64,000 nucleotides of DNA from Ruminococcus sp. YE71 (lineage in GTDB: Bacteria; Bacillota; Clostridia; Oscillospirales; Ruminococcaceae). Both the position numbers and the translations under genes were made by a program. The stretch is from NCBI RefSeq assembly GCF_900119155.1, contig NZ_FPIR01000012.1:1-64000 (forward strand), read 5' to 3'. Position 1 is the first letter of the stretch; every line of letters starts with the position of its first letter. The notes beneath the pieces are model-generated. The model ran no database searches, was not told the origin of the DNA, and saw only the letters and a list, made by a program, of their open reading frames with translations. Positions 25,328 to 33,885 of the stretch are shown one piece after another.

Positions 25328-25690
25328 ATGATGGAAGTGCTTATCATTGTCGATATCATTATTTCCTCGGCACAAGTGCTCGGGGGGATAGTGCTGATGA
25401 ATTTTACGTCATCAAGGCTTGAAAATCCCGTCGGATTCAAAACGCCCCGTGCGAACGAGAGCCGCGCAGCCCGCAGGTACGCGAACAAAAAGGGCGGAAA
25501 GCTCTGGTTCATCTTCGGTCTGATAACGCTGATGATGTCGCTGTTCCTGCCCATCCTCGCTGCGAAAAATATCGGCAGCTCCGCAGGCACGCTGTCGGCT
25601 CTGGTGATACTTATCGCCGAGTTTGCGGGCTTTATCATTTCGGCTTTCCTTGTCGAGATGGGGCTGAAACATAAGATGAAAGAGGACTGA
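25328..25690 (+). CDS. Small membrane protein of unknown function
   Basis: The 120-residue protein has three hydrophobic stretches: residues about 4-26, 58-80 and 86-110, with a basic loop RANESRAARRYANKKGGK between the first two. ATGATG gives two possible starts (25328 and 25331) after AAAGGTGGG; the choice does not change the protein meaningfully. No catalytic motif is seen. The gene is monocistronic with its own promoter and precedes the rubredoxin-thioredoxin pair by 143 bp. I do not recognise the family. Confidence 0.7.
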   Translation: MMEVLIIVDIIISSAQVLGGIVLMNFTSSRLENPVGFKTPRANESRAARRYANKKGGKLWFIFGLITLMMSLFLPILAAKNIGSSAGTLSALVILIAEFAGFIISAFLVEMGLKHKMKED

Positions 25691-25833
25691 GAAAGCCGAT
25701 TTTCCTGAATAATTCACGAAACGCTCACGAGATACATACCATATTATCATAGTTATATGTTATCATTGATTTTAAACAAAGAAGACTATTTTAGTCCGAT
25801 TTGAAATTTATGAAACTACGGAGGTAAAAAGCT

Positions 25834-25989
25834 ATGAAATACGTATGTGAGGTCTGCGGATACATCTACGACGAGACAGAAGGATGTCCCGATGCAGGGA
25901 TAGAAGCAGGAACAAAGTGGGCAGATGTGCCCGAGGATTTCGTGTGCCCCCTCTGCGGTGTGGGCAAGGATCAGTTCGCGGCTGAATGA
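25834..25989 (+). CDS. Rubredoxin
   Basis: This 51-residue protein is a one-iron electron carrier. It has the two rubredoxin knuckles, CEVCG (Cys5, Cys8) and [11 protein letters not shown] (Cys38, Cys41), with the family-typical GYIYDE and aromatic Trp29. GGAGG lies 9 nt upstream of the ATG. In strict anaerobes rubredoxins pass electrons to rubrerythrins, superoxide reductase or flavodiiron proteins during oxygen defence. It is 36 nt upstream of the thioredoxin gene, so both probably share a message. An extra Cys18 is present outside the metal site. Confidence 0.95.
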   Translation: MKYVCEVCGYIYDETEGCPDAGIEAGTKWADVPEDFVCPLCGVGKDQFAAE

Positions 25990-26025
25990 CCGCTGAACGC
26001 ATTTTCGGAAAGGAAGTGCATCGGA

Positions 26026-26346
26026 ATGGCAATTGAACTTACGGCTCAGACTTTCAGCGACGCTGTTGCGGAAGCCGCTGAGAACGGCAAGCCCATGCTC
26101 ATAGATTTCTGGGCGCCCTGGTGCGGCCCGTGCAAGAATATGGCTCCTGTCATCGAGAAGATAGCCGAGGAGCGCCATGACATCATGGTCTGCAAGGTGA
26201 ACGTTGACGAGGAGGAAGAGCTGGCAGAACAGTTCGGCATCACAAATATCCCGTGCTTCGTCGTTGTGAAAGACGGGAAGATAGCCGCTGCAAGGGCAGG
26301 CGGCTGCTCGAAACTCATGCTTGAAGAGTTTGTCGATAATTCATGA
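26026..26346 (+). CDS. trxA: Thioredoxin
   Basis: A 106-residue thioredoxin with the active site WCGPC in DFWAPWCGPCKNMAPVI. The cis-Pro loop reads NIPCFVVVKDGK: the residue after cis-Pro, usually Thr, is Cys, so a third Cys lies near the active site. GGAAAGGAAG precedes the ATG. It follows rubredoxin by 36 nt and is closed by a terminator at 26354-26386. No thioredoxin reductase is in the window. The pairing suggests a role in peroxide or oxygen defence, which is an inference from context. Confidence 0.93.
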   Translation: MAIELTAQTFSDAVAEAAENGKPMLIDFWAPWCGPCKNMAPVIEKIAEERHDIMVCKVNVDEEEELAEQFGITNIPCFVVVKDGKIAAARAGGCSKLMLEEFVDNS

Positions 26347-26353
26347 ATCACAT

Positions 26354-26386
26354 GACCGAAGAACAGCGCATCTTCGGTCTTTTTTT
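26354..26386 (+). terminator. Terminator of rubredoxin-thioredoxin unit
   Basis: GACCGAAGA (26354-26362) pairs with TCTTCGGTC (26371-26379), followed by seven T. Confidence 0.9.
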
Positions 26387-26467
26387 ACCCATGTGTGCAA
26401 ATGATGCAGAAAATGTAAAACTTTCGTGAAACGAATTGAACATTATGAAAAAATCTCGTGCGAATGC

Positions 26468-26496
26468 TTGCATTTTACCTGCCGATTTGTTATAAT
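26468..26496 (+). promoter_or_regulatory. Promoter of the lepB operon
   Basis: TTGCAT at 26468-26473, a 17-bp spacer and TATAAT at 26491-26496. It gives a leader of about 210 nt before lepB. Confidence 0.75.
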
Positions 26497-26548
26497 ATCA
26501 TTATATGTTGCTGAGTCGGTTTTCTGACGGGTAGTCAGTGCCGCACGC

Positions 26549-26570
26549 ATTTGGGGAAACCCTTTTGAAA
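26549..26570. repeat. Remnant of the dispersed palindromic repeat
   Basis: TTTGGGGAAACCCTTTTGAA here matches, in reverse complement, the arm near 46000-46025. Only one arm survives. The rest of the 369-bp gap between thioredoxin and lepB holds the terminator, the promoter and nothing else that I can support. Confidence 0.6.
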
Positions 26571-26715
26571 AAAGACGTTCGATAGCGGTGAAAAAGAAAA
26601 TTTGCGGTATTTGTTAGTTGGTATCGGATTCACCTTACACAGCTGACTTGCCCAAATAAGACCTGCACTATCCCCCCGCTTTGCAACACAAAATAAATAA
26701 AAAGAGGTCTGTCTT

Positions 26716-27348
26716 ATGGATAGAGAAGAGATAACTGAAAAGAGAGAAGAGATAACCGAGACGCAGGAGGCTGAGGGAGAAAAGCCCTTCAACCTTGCAG
26801 ACGAGCTGCTGGACTGGCTGGAGGCGTTTGTGTTCGCCACCTTCATGGTACTGCTGATATTCATGTTCATGTTCAGGACCGTAGTTGTTGACGGCGGCTC
26901 CATGGAGCCCACCCTCTACAACGAGCAGAGGCTCATCCTCACTCACTTCGGATACACGCCCGAGCGCGGCGACATCGTAGTTGCGAACTGCCCGGGTCTC
27001 GATAAGATAATCATCAAGAGATGCATCGGCGTTGAGGGCGACACCGTTCTCATCGACTATGCTACCAATTCGATAGCCGTCAACGGCGAGGAGATAGACC
27101 AGAGCTATCTCGGCGAGCCGATGGAGCTCAAGGACTACATATTCGACGATACCTACCGCGTTGGTCCCACTTCCTATGAGTACCATGTCCCCGAGGACAC
27201 GGTGTTCGTGCTGGGCGACAACCGCAACAATTCCCGCGACAGCCGCACCTCTGAGGTCGGCTTCATAAGCGAGGACGACATCCTCGGCAGAGCCGCGGTG
27301 AGATTCTACAAGGGTGACAAGCCCGGTAAGCTCGGGCTGCTGAAATGA
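26716..27348 (+). CDS. lepB: Signal peptidase I
   Basis: Signal peptidase I removes signal peptides of secreted proteins on the outer face of the cytoplasmic membrane. The 210-residue protein has an acidic 25-residue cytoplasmic head, one membrane segment (about 35-54), the nucleophile Ser62 in GGSMEPTL, the general-base Lys101 in IIIKRCIGVEGD, and the box GDNRNNSRDSR. The short single-span form is typical of Firmicutes. It starts a five-gene run (lepB-rbgA-rnhB-yraN-thrC) with short gaps or overlaps. Confidence 0.95.
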   Translation: MDREEITEKREEITETQEAEGEKPFNLADELLDWLEAFVFATFMVLLIFMFMFRTVVVDGGSMEPTLYNEQRLILTHFGYTPERGDIVVANCPGLDKIIIKRCIGVEGDTVLIDYATNSIAVNGEEIDQSYLGEPMELKDYIFDDTYRVGPTSYEYHVPEDTVFVLGDNRNNSRDSRTSEVGFISEDDILGRAAVRFYKGDKPGKLGLLK

Positions 27349-27368
27349 CCTAAAAGGAGGACGGCGCA

Positions 27369-28256
27369 TTGGGCGACACGACAAGGGTACAATGGTTCCC
27401 CGGACATATGGCGAAGACCCGCCGCATAATGCAGTCTAACCTCAAGCTCGTGGACGTGGTGGTCGAGATAACCGACGCACGCATCCCCTATTCGAGCCGC
27501 AATCCCGAGATGGACAGGCTCGTGGGCTCAAAGCCGAGACTGCTGCTGCTCAACAAGGCGGATTCGGCGGATGAGACCGTTACATCACAGTGGATAGACT
27601 ACTACAAGAGAAACGGCATCACAGCCGTCGCGACCGACTGTCGGAGCGGAAAGAACCTCAACCGCTTTAAGTCGGCACTTAACGATATCATGGCTGAGCA
27701 GGTGAAGATATGGGAAGCGAAGGGTATGCACGGCAGACCCATACGCATGATGATAGTCGGTATCCCGAACGTGGGAAAGTCGTCGTTCATCAACCGTCTC
27801 GCAGGTTCAAAACGCGCTAAGGTCGAGGACAGACCGGGCGTGACACGCGGCAAACAGTGGGTGACGCTCGACGACAATACCGAACTGCTCGATATGCCCG
27901 GCGTGCTGTGGCCGAAGTTTGAGGACAAGACGGTGGGCGAACATCTTGCGTTCACGGGGGCGGTCAAGGATGATATCCTCGACGCCGAGTACCTCGCGTG
28001 CAGGCTCGCGGAGCTTCTCTGTGAGGGTTACCCCGAGACGCTGACGGGACGCTACGGCATCTCCCTTGATGACCTGCCCGAGAATGAGGACGAGATGATG
28101 GGCTGCGTCAAGGGCGCGGAGCTTCTCGAACGCATCGGCAGGAAACGCGGTTTCCTCGTGTCGGGCGGCGAGATAAACACCGAACGCGCGGCGGCGGCAC
28201 TTCTCGATGAGTTCCGCGGCGGCAAGCTTGGACGCATTTCACTGGAGAGACCGTGA
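27369..28256 (+). CDS. rbgA: Ribosome biogenesis GTPase RbgA (YlqF)
   Basis: RbgA is a circularly permuted GTPase needed for late assembly of the 50S subunit. The 295-residue protein starts with the family hallmark VQWFPGHMAKTRR and carries the permuted order of G motifs: NKAD (G4) near residue 58, then the P-loop GIPNVGKSSFINRL, and the G3 DMPGVLWPK. The start codon is TTG at 27369, placed 8 nt after AAAGGAGG; no ATG or GTG alternative precedes the conserved QWFPGHM. Its stop overlaps the start of rnhB. Confidence 0.94.
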   Translation: MGDTTRVQWFPGHMAKTRRIMQSNLKLVDVVVEITDARIPYSSRNPEMDRLVGSKPRLLLLNKADSADETVTSQWIDYYKRNGITAVATDCRSGKNLNRFKSALNDIMAEQVKIWEAKGMHGRPIRMMIVGIPNVGKSSFINRLAGSKRAKVEDRPGVTRGKQWVTLDDNTELLDMPGVLWPKFEDKTVGEHLAFTGAVKDDILDAEYLACRLAELLCEGYPETLTGRYGISLDDLPENEDEMMGCVKGAELLERIGRKRGFLVSGGEINTERAAAALLDEFRGGKLGRISLERP

Positions 28257-28888
28257 TGGAAGAACAGAGCATACTGACACTGCATGACTTTGACTTGCAG
28301 TACTACGATAAATATCCGCTTCTCTGCGGCACCGACGAGGCGGGAAGAGGACCTCTCGCGGGCGATGTTTTCGCTGCGGCGGTCATACTCGCACCCGATA
28401 CGGTCATAGAGGGCATCAACGACAGCAAGAAACTCACCGCAAAAAAGCGCGACAAGCTGTTCGATGAGATAAAGGAAAAGGCGCTTTACTGGGCTATCGC
28501 TTCGGCGACCGTTGAAGAGATAGAGACCCTGAACATCCTCAACTGCGCTATGCTCTCGATGCAGAGGGCGGTCGAGGGACTGGGTGTCGTTCCCGATATC
28601 GTGCTTGCCGACGGCAACAAGACCCCGAAGGTCGCCTGCCCGGTCGAGTACGTCATTAAGGGCGACGCGAAAAGCCAGTCGATAGCGGCGGCTTCGGTGC
28701 TCGCAAAGGTCGCAAGGGACAGATATATGGAGGAAATGGCGCAGAAATATCCCGAGTACGCTTTCGACAAGCACAAGGGCTACGGCACAAAGCTCCATTA
28801 TCAGATGATAGACAAGTACGGCGAGAGCCCCATCCACAGACATTCCTTCCTGAAAAAGTACTATGCAAAAAAACAGGAAGGCGCGTGA
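28256..28888 (+). CDS. rnhB: Ribonuclease HII
   Basis: RNase HII cleaves RNA in RNA-DNA hybrids and nicks at single ribonucleotides in DNA. The 210-residue protein has the catalytic pair Asp27-Glu28 in GTDEAGRGPLAGD, NDSKKL, a third acid in VLADGN, and KHKGYGTKLH. A GTG at 28253 is directly followed by the ATG at 28256; GGAGAG fits the ATG. It overlaps the rbgA stop by one base and the yraN start by 26 nt. Confidence 0.94.
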   Translation: MEEQSILTLHDFDLQYYDKYPLLCGTDEAGRGPLAGDVFAAAVILAPDTVIEGINDSKKLTAKKRDKLFDEIKEKALYWAIASATVEEIETLNILNCAMLSMQRAVEGLGVVPDIVLADGNKTPKVACPVEYVIKGDAKSQSIAAASVLAKVARDRYMEEMAQKYPEYAFDKHKGYGTKLHYQMIDKYGESPIHRHSFLKKYYAKKQEGA

Positions 28889-29246
28889 GACGGGGAATAT
28901 CGGCGAGAAGGCGGCTGCGGCGTTTCTCGAAAGCAGGGGATACACCATCCTTGAGAGGAACTTCACGGTGCGCGGCGGCGAGATAGACATCATCGCGTAC
29001 AAGGACGGACGTCTCGCGTTCGTCGAGGTCAAGACACGCTCTCCGGATGCGCTCGTTTCGGGCGAACGTTCGGTGACGAAAGCCAAGCGGAACTTTATCA
29101 TCCGCGCGGCAGGGATATACTACAGCCGTTACAGACAGGCTCACGGTGAGGCGGTATGCCGCTTCGATGTGGCGGCGGCTGTGCTCGAAAACGGTAAGAT
29201 AACTCATGTGCGGTATTACGTCGGCGCATTCGACGCGAGTACGTGA
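28863..29246 (+). CDS. UPF0102/YraN family nuclease-like protein
   Basis: YraN proteins have a Holliday-junction-resolvase-like PD-(D/E)XK fold; their role is not firmly established. The 127-residue protein shows GNIGEKAAAAFLESRGYTILERN, then GGEIDIIAYKDGRLAFVEVKTRS with the acidic Asp and the ExK catalytic pattern. It overlaps the end of rnhB by 26 nt, an arrangement common in many bacteria, and has only a weak ribosome binding site, as expected for translational coupling. Confidence 0.93.
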   Translation: MQKNRKARETGNIGEKAAAAFLESRGYTILERNFTVRGGEIDIIAYKDGRLAFVEVKTRSPDALVSGERSVTKAKRNFIIRAAGIYYSRYRQAHGEAVCRFDVAAAVLENGKITHVRYYVGAFDAST

Positions 29247-29266
29247 GATAAGGAAAGGTGAAGAAT

Positions 29267-30757
29267 ATGGATTACAAAAGCACAAGAAACAGCCAGGTAA
29301 AGGTAACTTCGGCACAGGCTATCGCTCAGGGCATCTCGAAGGACGGCGGTCTGTTCGTTCCCGAGACTATCCCCCAGATAACCCTCGATGACGTGAAGAA
29401 GCTCGGCTCGATGAACTACCGTGAGCGTGCGGCGTTCGTTTTCGCTAAGTTCCTGACCGACTTTACCGAGGCAGAGATCGCTCACTGCGTTGACAGCGCA
29501 TACAACACCAAGGCATTCGATACCGACAATATCTGCGAGCTCGCACCCCTTTTCGACGGTACTTATATGCTCGAACTGTGGCACGGCCCGACCTGCGCTT
29601 TCAAGGATATGGCTCTCCAGATACTTCCGTACCTGCTGACCACTTCCACCAAGAAGCTCGGCACCGACAAGAAGGTTGTCATCCTCGTTGCTACTTCGGG
29701 CGATACAGGCAAGGCTGCACTTGAAGGCTTCAAGGACGTTCCCGATACTTCCATCCTCGTGTTCTATCCCGATGACGGCGTTTCCGCTATGCAGAAGAAG
29801 CAGATGACCACTCAGGAAGGCGGCAACGTAGGCGTCTGCGCTATCAAGGGCAACTTCGACGATGCTCAGAACGGCGTTAAGGCTATCTTCACCAACGCTG
29901 AGATCGCGGCTGAACTTGACAAGAACGGCATGATGTTCTCCTCTGCAAACTCCATCAACTGGGGCAGACTTGCACCGCAGATCATCTACTATATCTCTTC
30001 CTACGCACAGCTCGTTGCCGACGGCAAGCTGGAGCTGGGCGAGACCCTGAACGTTGTTGTTCCGACAGGCAACTTCGGCAACATTCTTGCGGCTTACTAC
30101 GCTAAGCACATGGGCGTGCCGATAGGAAAGCTCATCTGCGCTTCCAACTCGAACAATGTTCTGACCGACTTCCTCACCACAGGCGTTTACGACAGAAACA
30201 GAGCGTTCCACGCTACCATCTCGCCTTCGATGGATATCCTTATCTCCTCGAACCTTGAGAGACTGCTCTATATGCTCTGCGGCGAGAACGACGCTACCAT
30301 CAGAGACTGGTTCGGGAAGCTGGCAAGCGAGGGTAAGTACGAGGTAAGCGACGACGTCAAGAAGATCCTCTCCGAGGAGTTCGCGGCAGGCTGCTGCTCC
30401 GATGAGGACACAAAGGCTACCATCAAGCGCATCTACGACAAGTTCCACTACACCTGCGACACTCACACCGCTGTTGCTGTCAAGGTATATGAGGACTACA
30501 AGGCTCAGACGGGCGACAATACCAAGACCATCATCGCTTCCACCGCAAGCCCCTACAAGTTCAGCGGTTCCGTTCTGTCGGCTATCGGCGAGAACACAGA
30601 CGCTGAGGAGTTCGAGCTTGTTGACAAGCTGGCAGAGGTATCGGGTCTGAAGATCCCTGCATCGCTGGCAGCTCTGAAGAACAAGGCTGTACGCTTTGAC
30701 AAGGTAATCGCTAAGGACGAGATGAAGGAGTATGTATTCTCGGTACTCGGCATCTGA
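29267..30757 (+). CDS. thrC: Threonine synthase
   Basis: ThrC converts O-phosphohomoserine to threonine with pyridoxal phosphate. The 496-residue protein is the long form. It has MDYKSTRNSQVKVTSAQAI at the N-terminus, the PLP Lys in GPTCAFKDMALQ, VATSGDTGKAALE for phosphate binding, and SANSINWGRLAPQ. GGAAAGG precedes the ATG at 29267; an in-frame GTG at 29258 overlaps that site and is less likely. It closes the lepB run and is followed by a terminator. No homoserine kinase or dehydrogenase is nearby. Confidence 0.95.
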   Translation: MDYKSTRNSQVKVTSAQAIAQGISKDGGLFVPETIPQITLDDVKKLGSMNYRERAAFVFAKFLTDFTEAEIAHCVDSAYNTKAFDTDNICELAPLFDGTYMLELWHGPTCAFKDMALQILPYLLTTSTKKLGTDKKVVILVATSGDTGKAALEGFKDVPDTSILVFYPDDGVSAMQKKQMTTQEGGNVGVCAIKGNFDDAQNGVKAIFTNAEIAAELDKNGMMFSSANSINWGRLAPQIIYYISSYAQLVADGKLELGETLNVVVPTGNFGNILAAYYAKHMGVPIGKLICASNSNNVLTDFLTTGVYDRNRAFHATISPSMDILISSNLERLLYMLCGENDATIRDWFGKLASEGKYEVSDDVKKILSEEFAAGCCSDEDTKATIKRIYDKFHYTCDTHTAVAVKVYEDYKAQTGDNTKTIIASTASPYKFSGSVLSAIGENTDAEEFELVDKLAEVSGLKIPASLAALKNKAVRFDKVIAKDEMKEYVFSVLGI

Positions 30758-30806
30758 TAATATCTGTGTGAACGTCCGGGCGTGAACGTTCATGCGTTAA
30801 AAAACA

Positions 30807-30844
30807 AATTCCCGACAGTCTGACAGGCTGTCGGGGAATTGTTT
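30807..30844 (+). terminator. Terminator of thrC
   Basis: AATTCCCGACAG (30807-30818) pairs with CTGTCGGGGAATT (30828-30840, one bulged G), then GTTT. Confidence 0.75.
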
Positions 30845-30858
30845 AATGCTGATTATTG

Positions 30859-31017
30859 TCAGTCTCTTGCCTTGAATGTGCGGCACTCGGTCTCGTCACA
30901 GCAGTCGGGTTCCGAGCAGGTGCAGCTCACGTCAACGTGGTCTGCGGTGCATTCACAGGCGTTCTTGTTGAACGCGCAGCTTGCGACGTTACAGTGAAGA
31001 TGGTTGTGGTCTTTCAT
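30859..31017 (-). CDS. DUF1540 Cys-rich small protein
   Basis: The 52-residue protein begins MKDHNHLHCNVASCAFN and contains nine Cys and several His and Asp: CNVASC, CECTADHVDVSCTC, CC and CRTF. This spacing matches the DUF1540 family of Firmicutes, thought to bind metal; some members are spore or developmental proteins. AAGGAG lies 11 nt before the ATG at 31017. It is divergent from the phosphoesterase gene. The metal and role are not known. Confidence 0.88.
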   Translation of the reverse strand: MKDHNHLHCNVASCAFNKNACECTADHVDVSCTCSEPDCCDETECRTFKARD

Positions 31018-31091
31018 GTTGAGATCAGCTCCTTTCGGATATAGTATTGCACGTTCCGAGGGGATTATTCGATAGGACCGGAGGGAAAAAT

Positions 31092-31802
31092 TTGGCGCTT
31101 TTTGTGATAGCGGATCTTCATCTGCCGCTCGGTGTCGATAAGCCGATGGATATTTTTGAAGGCTGGGACAACTACGTCGAACGGCTTGAGGAAAACTGGC
31201 AGCACGTCGTTGCACCCGATGATACCGTGGTGATACCGGGCGACTTCTGCTGGGCGATGAAGCTTGAGGATTCGCTGCCCGATTTCCGCTTCCTCGAAAG
31301 GCTAAACGGCAGAAAGATAATCTCGAAGGGGAACCACGACTACTGGTGGCAGACCTCAGCGAAGCTCAGCCGCTTCTTTGAGGAAAACGGCATCGGGAGC
31401 GTCAGCATCCTTCACAACAACTGCTTCGCTTACGGGAAAACGGGCATCTGCGGCACAAGAGGGTGGATAAGCGAAAACGGCGAACCTGCCGATGAAAAAG
31501 TCCTTGCGCGGGAAGCGGGAAGGCTTGAGATGTCGGTGGCGGCTGCCGAAAAACAAGGGCTCAGACCCATGGTGTTCCTGCACTATCCGCCGCTTTACAT
31601 CTACGGCGAGAACGCCCCGATCATGGAAGTCCTCAGACGACATAACATCACCGAGGTGTTCTACGGGCATATCCACGGCCGCCGCGGACATTCGCTTGCG
31701 GTCAGGGGAGTGAGGAATGGAATAAACTACCATCTGATTTCAAGTGATTATCTACAATTCATGCCGCTTGATATAACAAAATTTGTGCAAAGTGATGAAT
31801 AG
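31092..31802 (+). CDS. Metallophosphoesterase
   Basis: A calcineurin-like phosphoesterase of 236 residues with the ordered metal-binding motifs ADLHLP (DxH), PGDFCWAM (GD), SKGNHDYWW (GNHD), VFLHYPP and FYGHIHGR (GHxH). The start is TTG at 31092 after GGAGGG (6-nt spacing); another TTG at 31047 lacks a site, and the motif-bearing strand begins at once after 31092. Substrate is unknown. There is no signal peptide, so it acts in the cytosol. It is a single gene ahead of tig. Confidence 0.9.
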   Translation: MALFVIADLHLPLGVDKPMDIFEGWDNYVERLEENWQHVVAPDDTVVIPGDFCWAMKLEDSLPDFRFLERLNGRKIISKGNHDYWWQTSAKLSRFFEENGIGSVSILHNNCFAYGKTGICGTRGWISENGEPADEKVLAREAGRLEMSVAAAEKQGLRPMVFLHYPPLYIYGENAPIMEVLRRHNITEVFYGHIHGRRGHSLAVRGVRNGINYHLISSDYLQFMPLDITKFVQSDE

Positions 31803-31837
31803 TATCTGAAATACTGGAAATCCGTGAAAAAGTATGG

Positions 31838-31843
31838 TATAAT
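31838..31843 (+). promoter_or_regulatory. -10 element of the tig promoter
   Basis: TATAAT at 31838-31843 lies about 52 bp before tig. The region 17 bp upstream reads TGGAAA, a poor -35, so the promoter is tentative. Confidence 0.5.
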
Positions 31844-31894
31844 ATTAAGGATATTTTGTCAGTAATAATTGACGTTAACTTGGAGGAATAAAAA

Positions 31895-33172
31895 ATGAGT
31901 TTAAAGGCTGTAAACAATGTTGCTACCAATAGGTACGAGCTTGAGATCGAGATCTCCGCTGAGGAGTTCGAGGCTGCTGTTCAGGCTGCTTACATCAGGC
32001 AGAGAAAGAACATCGCTATCCCCGGCTTCCGTAAGGGCAAGGCTCCCAGAAAGCTCATCGAGCGTGAGTACGGCGAGGGCGTTTTCTACGAGGAGGCTGT
32101 AAACGCTGCTGCTCCCGAGGCTGTTGACAAGGCAGTTGAGGAGTCCAAGCTTGAGATCGTTGCTCGTCCCGACGTTGAAGTTACCGCTGTCGGCAAGGAG
32201 GGCGTTACCCTCAAGGCCAGATGCGTTACCAAGCCCGAAGTTACTATCGACGGCTACAAGGGCATCGAGGTAGAGAGAGTCGTTAAGGCTGTTACCGACG
32301 AAGAGGTTGACGCAAGAGCTCAGCAGCTCACCGAGAGAAACGCTCGTCTCGTTTCCGTTGAGGACAGAGCTGCTCAGAACGGCGATACCGTTACCATCGA
32401 CTTCAAGGGCTTCAAGGATGACGTTGCTTTTGAGGGCGGCGAGGCTTCTGACTATGACCTCGAGCTCGGCAGCAACACCTTCATCCCCGGCTTCGAGGAT
32501 CAGATCGTTGGCCACAGCGTAGGCGAAGAGTTCGACGTAAACGTTACTTTCCCCGAGGAGTATCAGGTAGAAGACCTCAAGGGTGCTCCCGCTGTATTCA
32601 AGATCAAGCTCAAGGAGATCAAGTTCAAGGAAGTTCCGCTGCTTGATGACGATCTCGTTAAGGACTCCACCGAGTTCGATACCGTTGACGCTTACAAGGC
32701 TGACATCAGAAAGAACATGGAAGAGCAGGCTGAGAGAGTCGCTGATTCCGACGTTGAGAACAAGCTGTTCGACGCTGTAGTTGAGAAGATGCAGGCTGAC
32801 GTTCCTCAGGAGATGTACGACGCACGCATCAACGAGATGCTTCAGGATCTCGCAGGCAGACTTGCTCCTCAGGGCATCTCGCTCCAGCAGTACTTCCAGT
32901 ACACTAACCAGTCTCTCGACGACGTGAAGAAGGTCTATGAGACTCAGGCTAAGAAGCAGGTAGACCTCAGACTCGCACTTGAGAAGATCGCTGAGATCGA
33001 GGGCGTTGAGCCTAACGCTGAGGAGATCGAGGCTGAGTATCAGAGAGTCGCTGACGCTTACAGCATGGAGCTTGAGGAAGTTAAGAAGATCCTTCCCGAG
33101 GACGGCGTAAAGCTCGACGTTAAGGTAAGCAAGACTGTAGACCTTATCAAGGATGCAGCTGTAATCAAGTAA
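31895..33172 (+). CDS. tig: Trigger factor
   Basis: Trigger factor is the ribosome-bound chaperone and peptidyl-prolyl isomerase for nascent chains. The 425-residue protein has the ribosome-binding signature region IPGFRKGKAPRKLIEREYG (about 43-61), a central FKBP-type domain (GDTVTIDFKGFKD ... FIPGFEDQIVGHSVGEEFDVNVTFPEEY) and a long alpha-helical C-terminal domain. GGAGGA lies 9 nt upstream. It precedes clpP and clpX in the conserved order tig-clpP-clpX, with an inverted repeat in the tig-clpP gap. Confidence 0.96.
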   Translation: MSLKAVNNVATNRYELEIEISAEEFEAAVQAAYIRQRKNIAIPGFRKGKAPRKLIEREYGEGVFYEEAVNAAAPEAVDKAVEESKLEIVARPDVEVTAVGKEGVTLKARCVTKPEVTIDGYKGIEVERVVKAVTDEEVDARAQQLTERNARLVSVEDRAAQNGDTVTIDFKGFKDDVAFEGGEASDYDLELGSNTFIPGFEDQIVGHSVGEEFDVNVTFPEEYQVEDLKGAPAVFKIKLKEIKFKEVPLLDDDLVKDSTEFDTVDAYKADIRKNMEEQAERVADSDVENKLFDAVVEKMQADVPQEMYDARINEMLQDLAGRLAPQGISLQQYFQYTNQSLDDVKKVYETQAKKQVDLRLALEKIAEIEGVEPNAEEIEAEYQRVADAYSMELEEVKKILPEDGVKLDVKVSKTVDLIKDAAVIK

Positions 33173-33196
33173 TTATCTGACATCAGAACATAAGCA

Positions 33197-33224
33197 TTTC
33201 GCCCACTTTTTATAGTGGGCGAAA
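33197..33224 (+). terminator. Hairpin between tig and clpP
   Basis: TTTCGCCCAC (33197-33206) pairs perfectly with GTGGGCGAAA (33215-33224). No T-run follows, so this may be a weak terminator, an attenuator or an RNA-processing site that separates tig and clpP expression. Confidence 0.55.
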
Positions 33225-33279
33225 CGTGTATTATCATAAGTTCACATTTTTCGACAAAGATCCCGAAGGAGGAAACAAT

Positions 33280-33867
33280 ATGGCATTAGTACCTTACGTA
33301 GTAGAGCAGACAGGCAGAGGCGAACGCAGCTACGACATTTTTTCAAGACTGCTCAACGACAGGATAATCATGCTCTGCGACCAGGTGAATGACACCACCG
33401 CGAGCCTCGTTATCGCACAGATGCTGTATCTTGAAGGTCAGGATCCCGAGAAGGATATCGACCTCTATATCAACAGCCCGGGAGGTTCTATCTCAGCGGG
33501 TATGGCTATATACGATACGATGAACTACATCAAGTGCGACGTGTCCACCATCTGCATCGGTATGGCTGCCTCGATGGGTGCATTCCTGCTTTCCAGCGGC
33601 GCTAAGGGCAAGAGATTCGCACTGCCCAACAGCGAGGTAATGATCCATCAGCCTCTTATCGGCGGCGGCGTCGGCGGTCAGGCTACCGAGATAAAGATCA
33701 TCTCCGACCACATCATCAAGACCAGAGAAAACCTCAATAAGATCCTTGCTCAGAATACAGGTAAGTCCATCGAGGAGATCGCAAGAGATACCGAGCGCGA
33801 CAACTACCTCTCGGCTCAGCAGGCGATGGAATACGGTCTTATCGATAAGGTCATAACCCACAGATAA
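33280..33867 (+). CDS. clpP: ATP-dependent Clp protease proteolytic subunit
   Basis: ClpP is the tetradecameric serine protease that degrades substrates fed by ClpX or ClpA/C. The 195-residue protein has Ser98 in [12 protein letters not shown], His123 in MIHQPLIGG, the catalytic Asp in ARDTERDNY, and INSPGGS. AAGGAGG precedes the ATG at 33280; a GTG-initiated extension to 33226 is not supported. It is 18 nt upstream of clpX. Confidence 0.96.
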   Translation: MALVPYVVEQTGRGERSYDIFSRLLNDRIIMLCDQVNDTTASLVIAQMLYLEGQDPEKDIDLYINSPGGSISAGMAIYDTMNYIKCDVSTICIGMAASMGAFLLSSGAKGKRFALPNSEVMIHQPLIGGGVGGQATEIKIISDHIIKTRENLNKILAQNTGKSIEEIARDTERDNYLSAQQAMEYGLIDKVITHR

Positions 33868-33885
33868 CAGTGAGGAAGGTAATAA

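Noticed and set aside
29216-30793. 525-codon minus-strand frame opposite thrC
   Set aside because: thrC is unambiguous, and this frame spans its start, stop and terminator; no ribosome binding site or motif.
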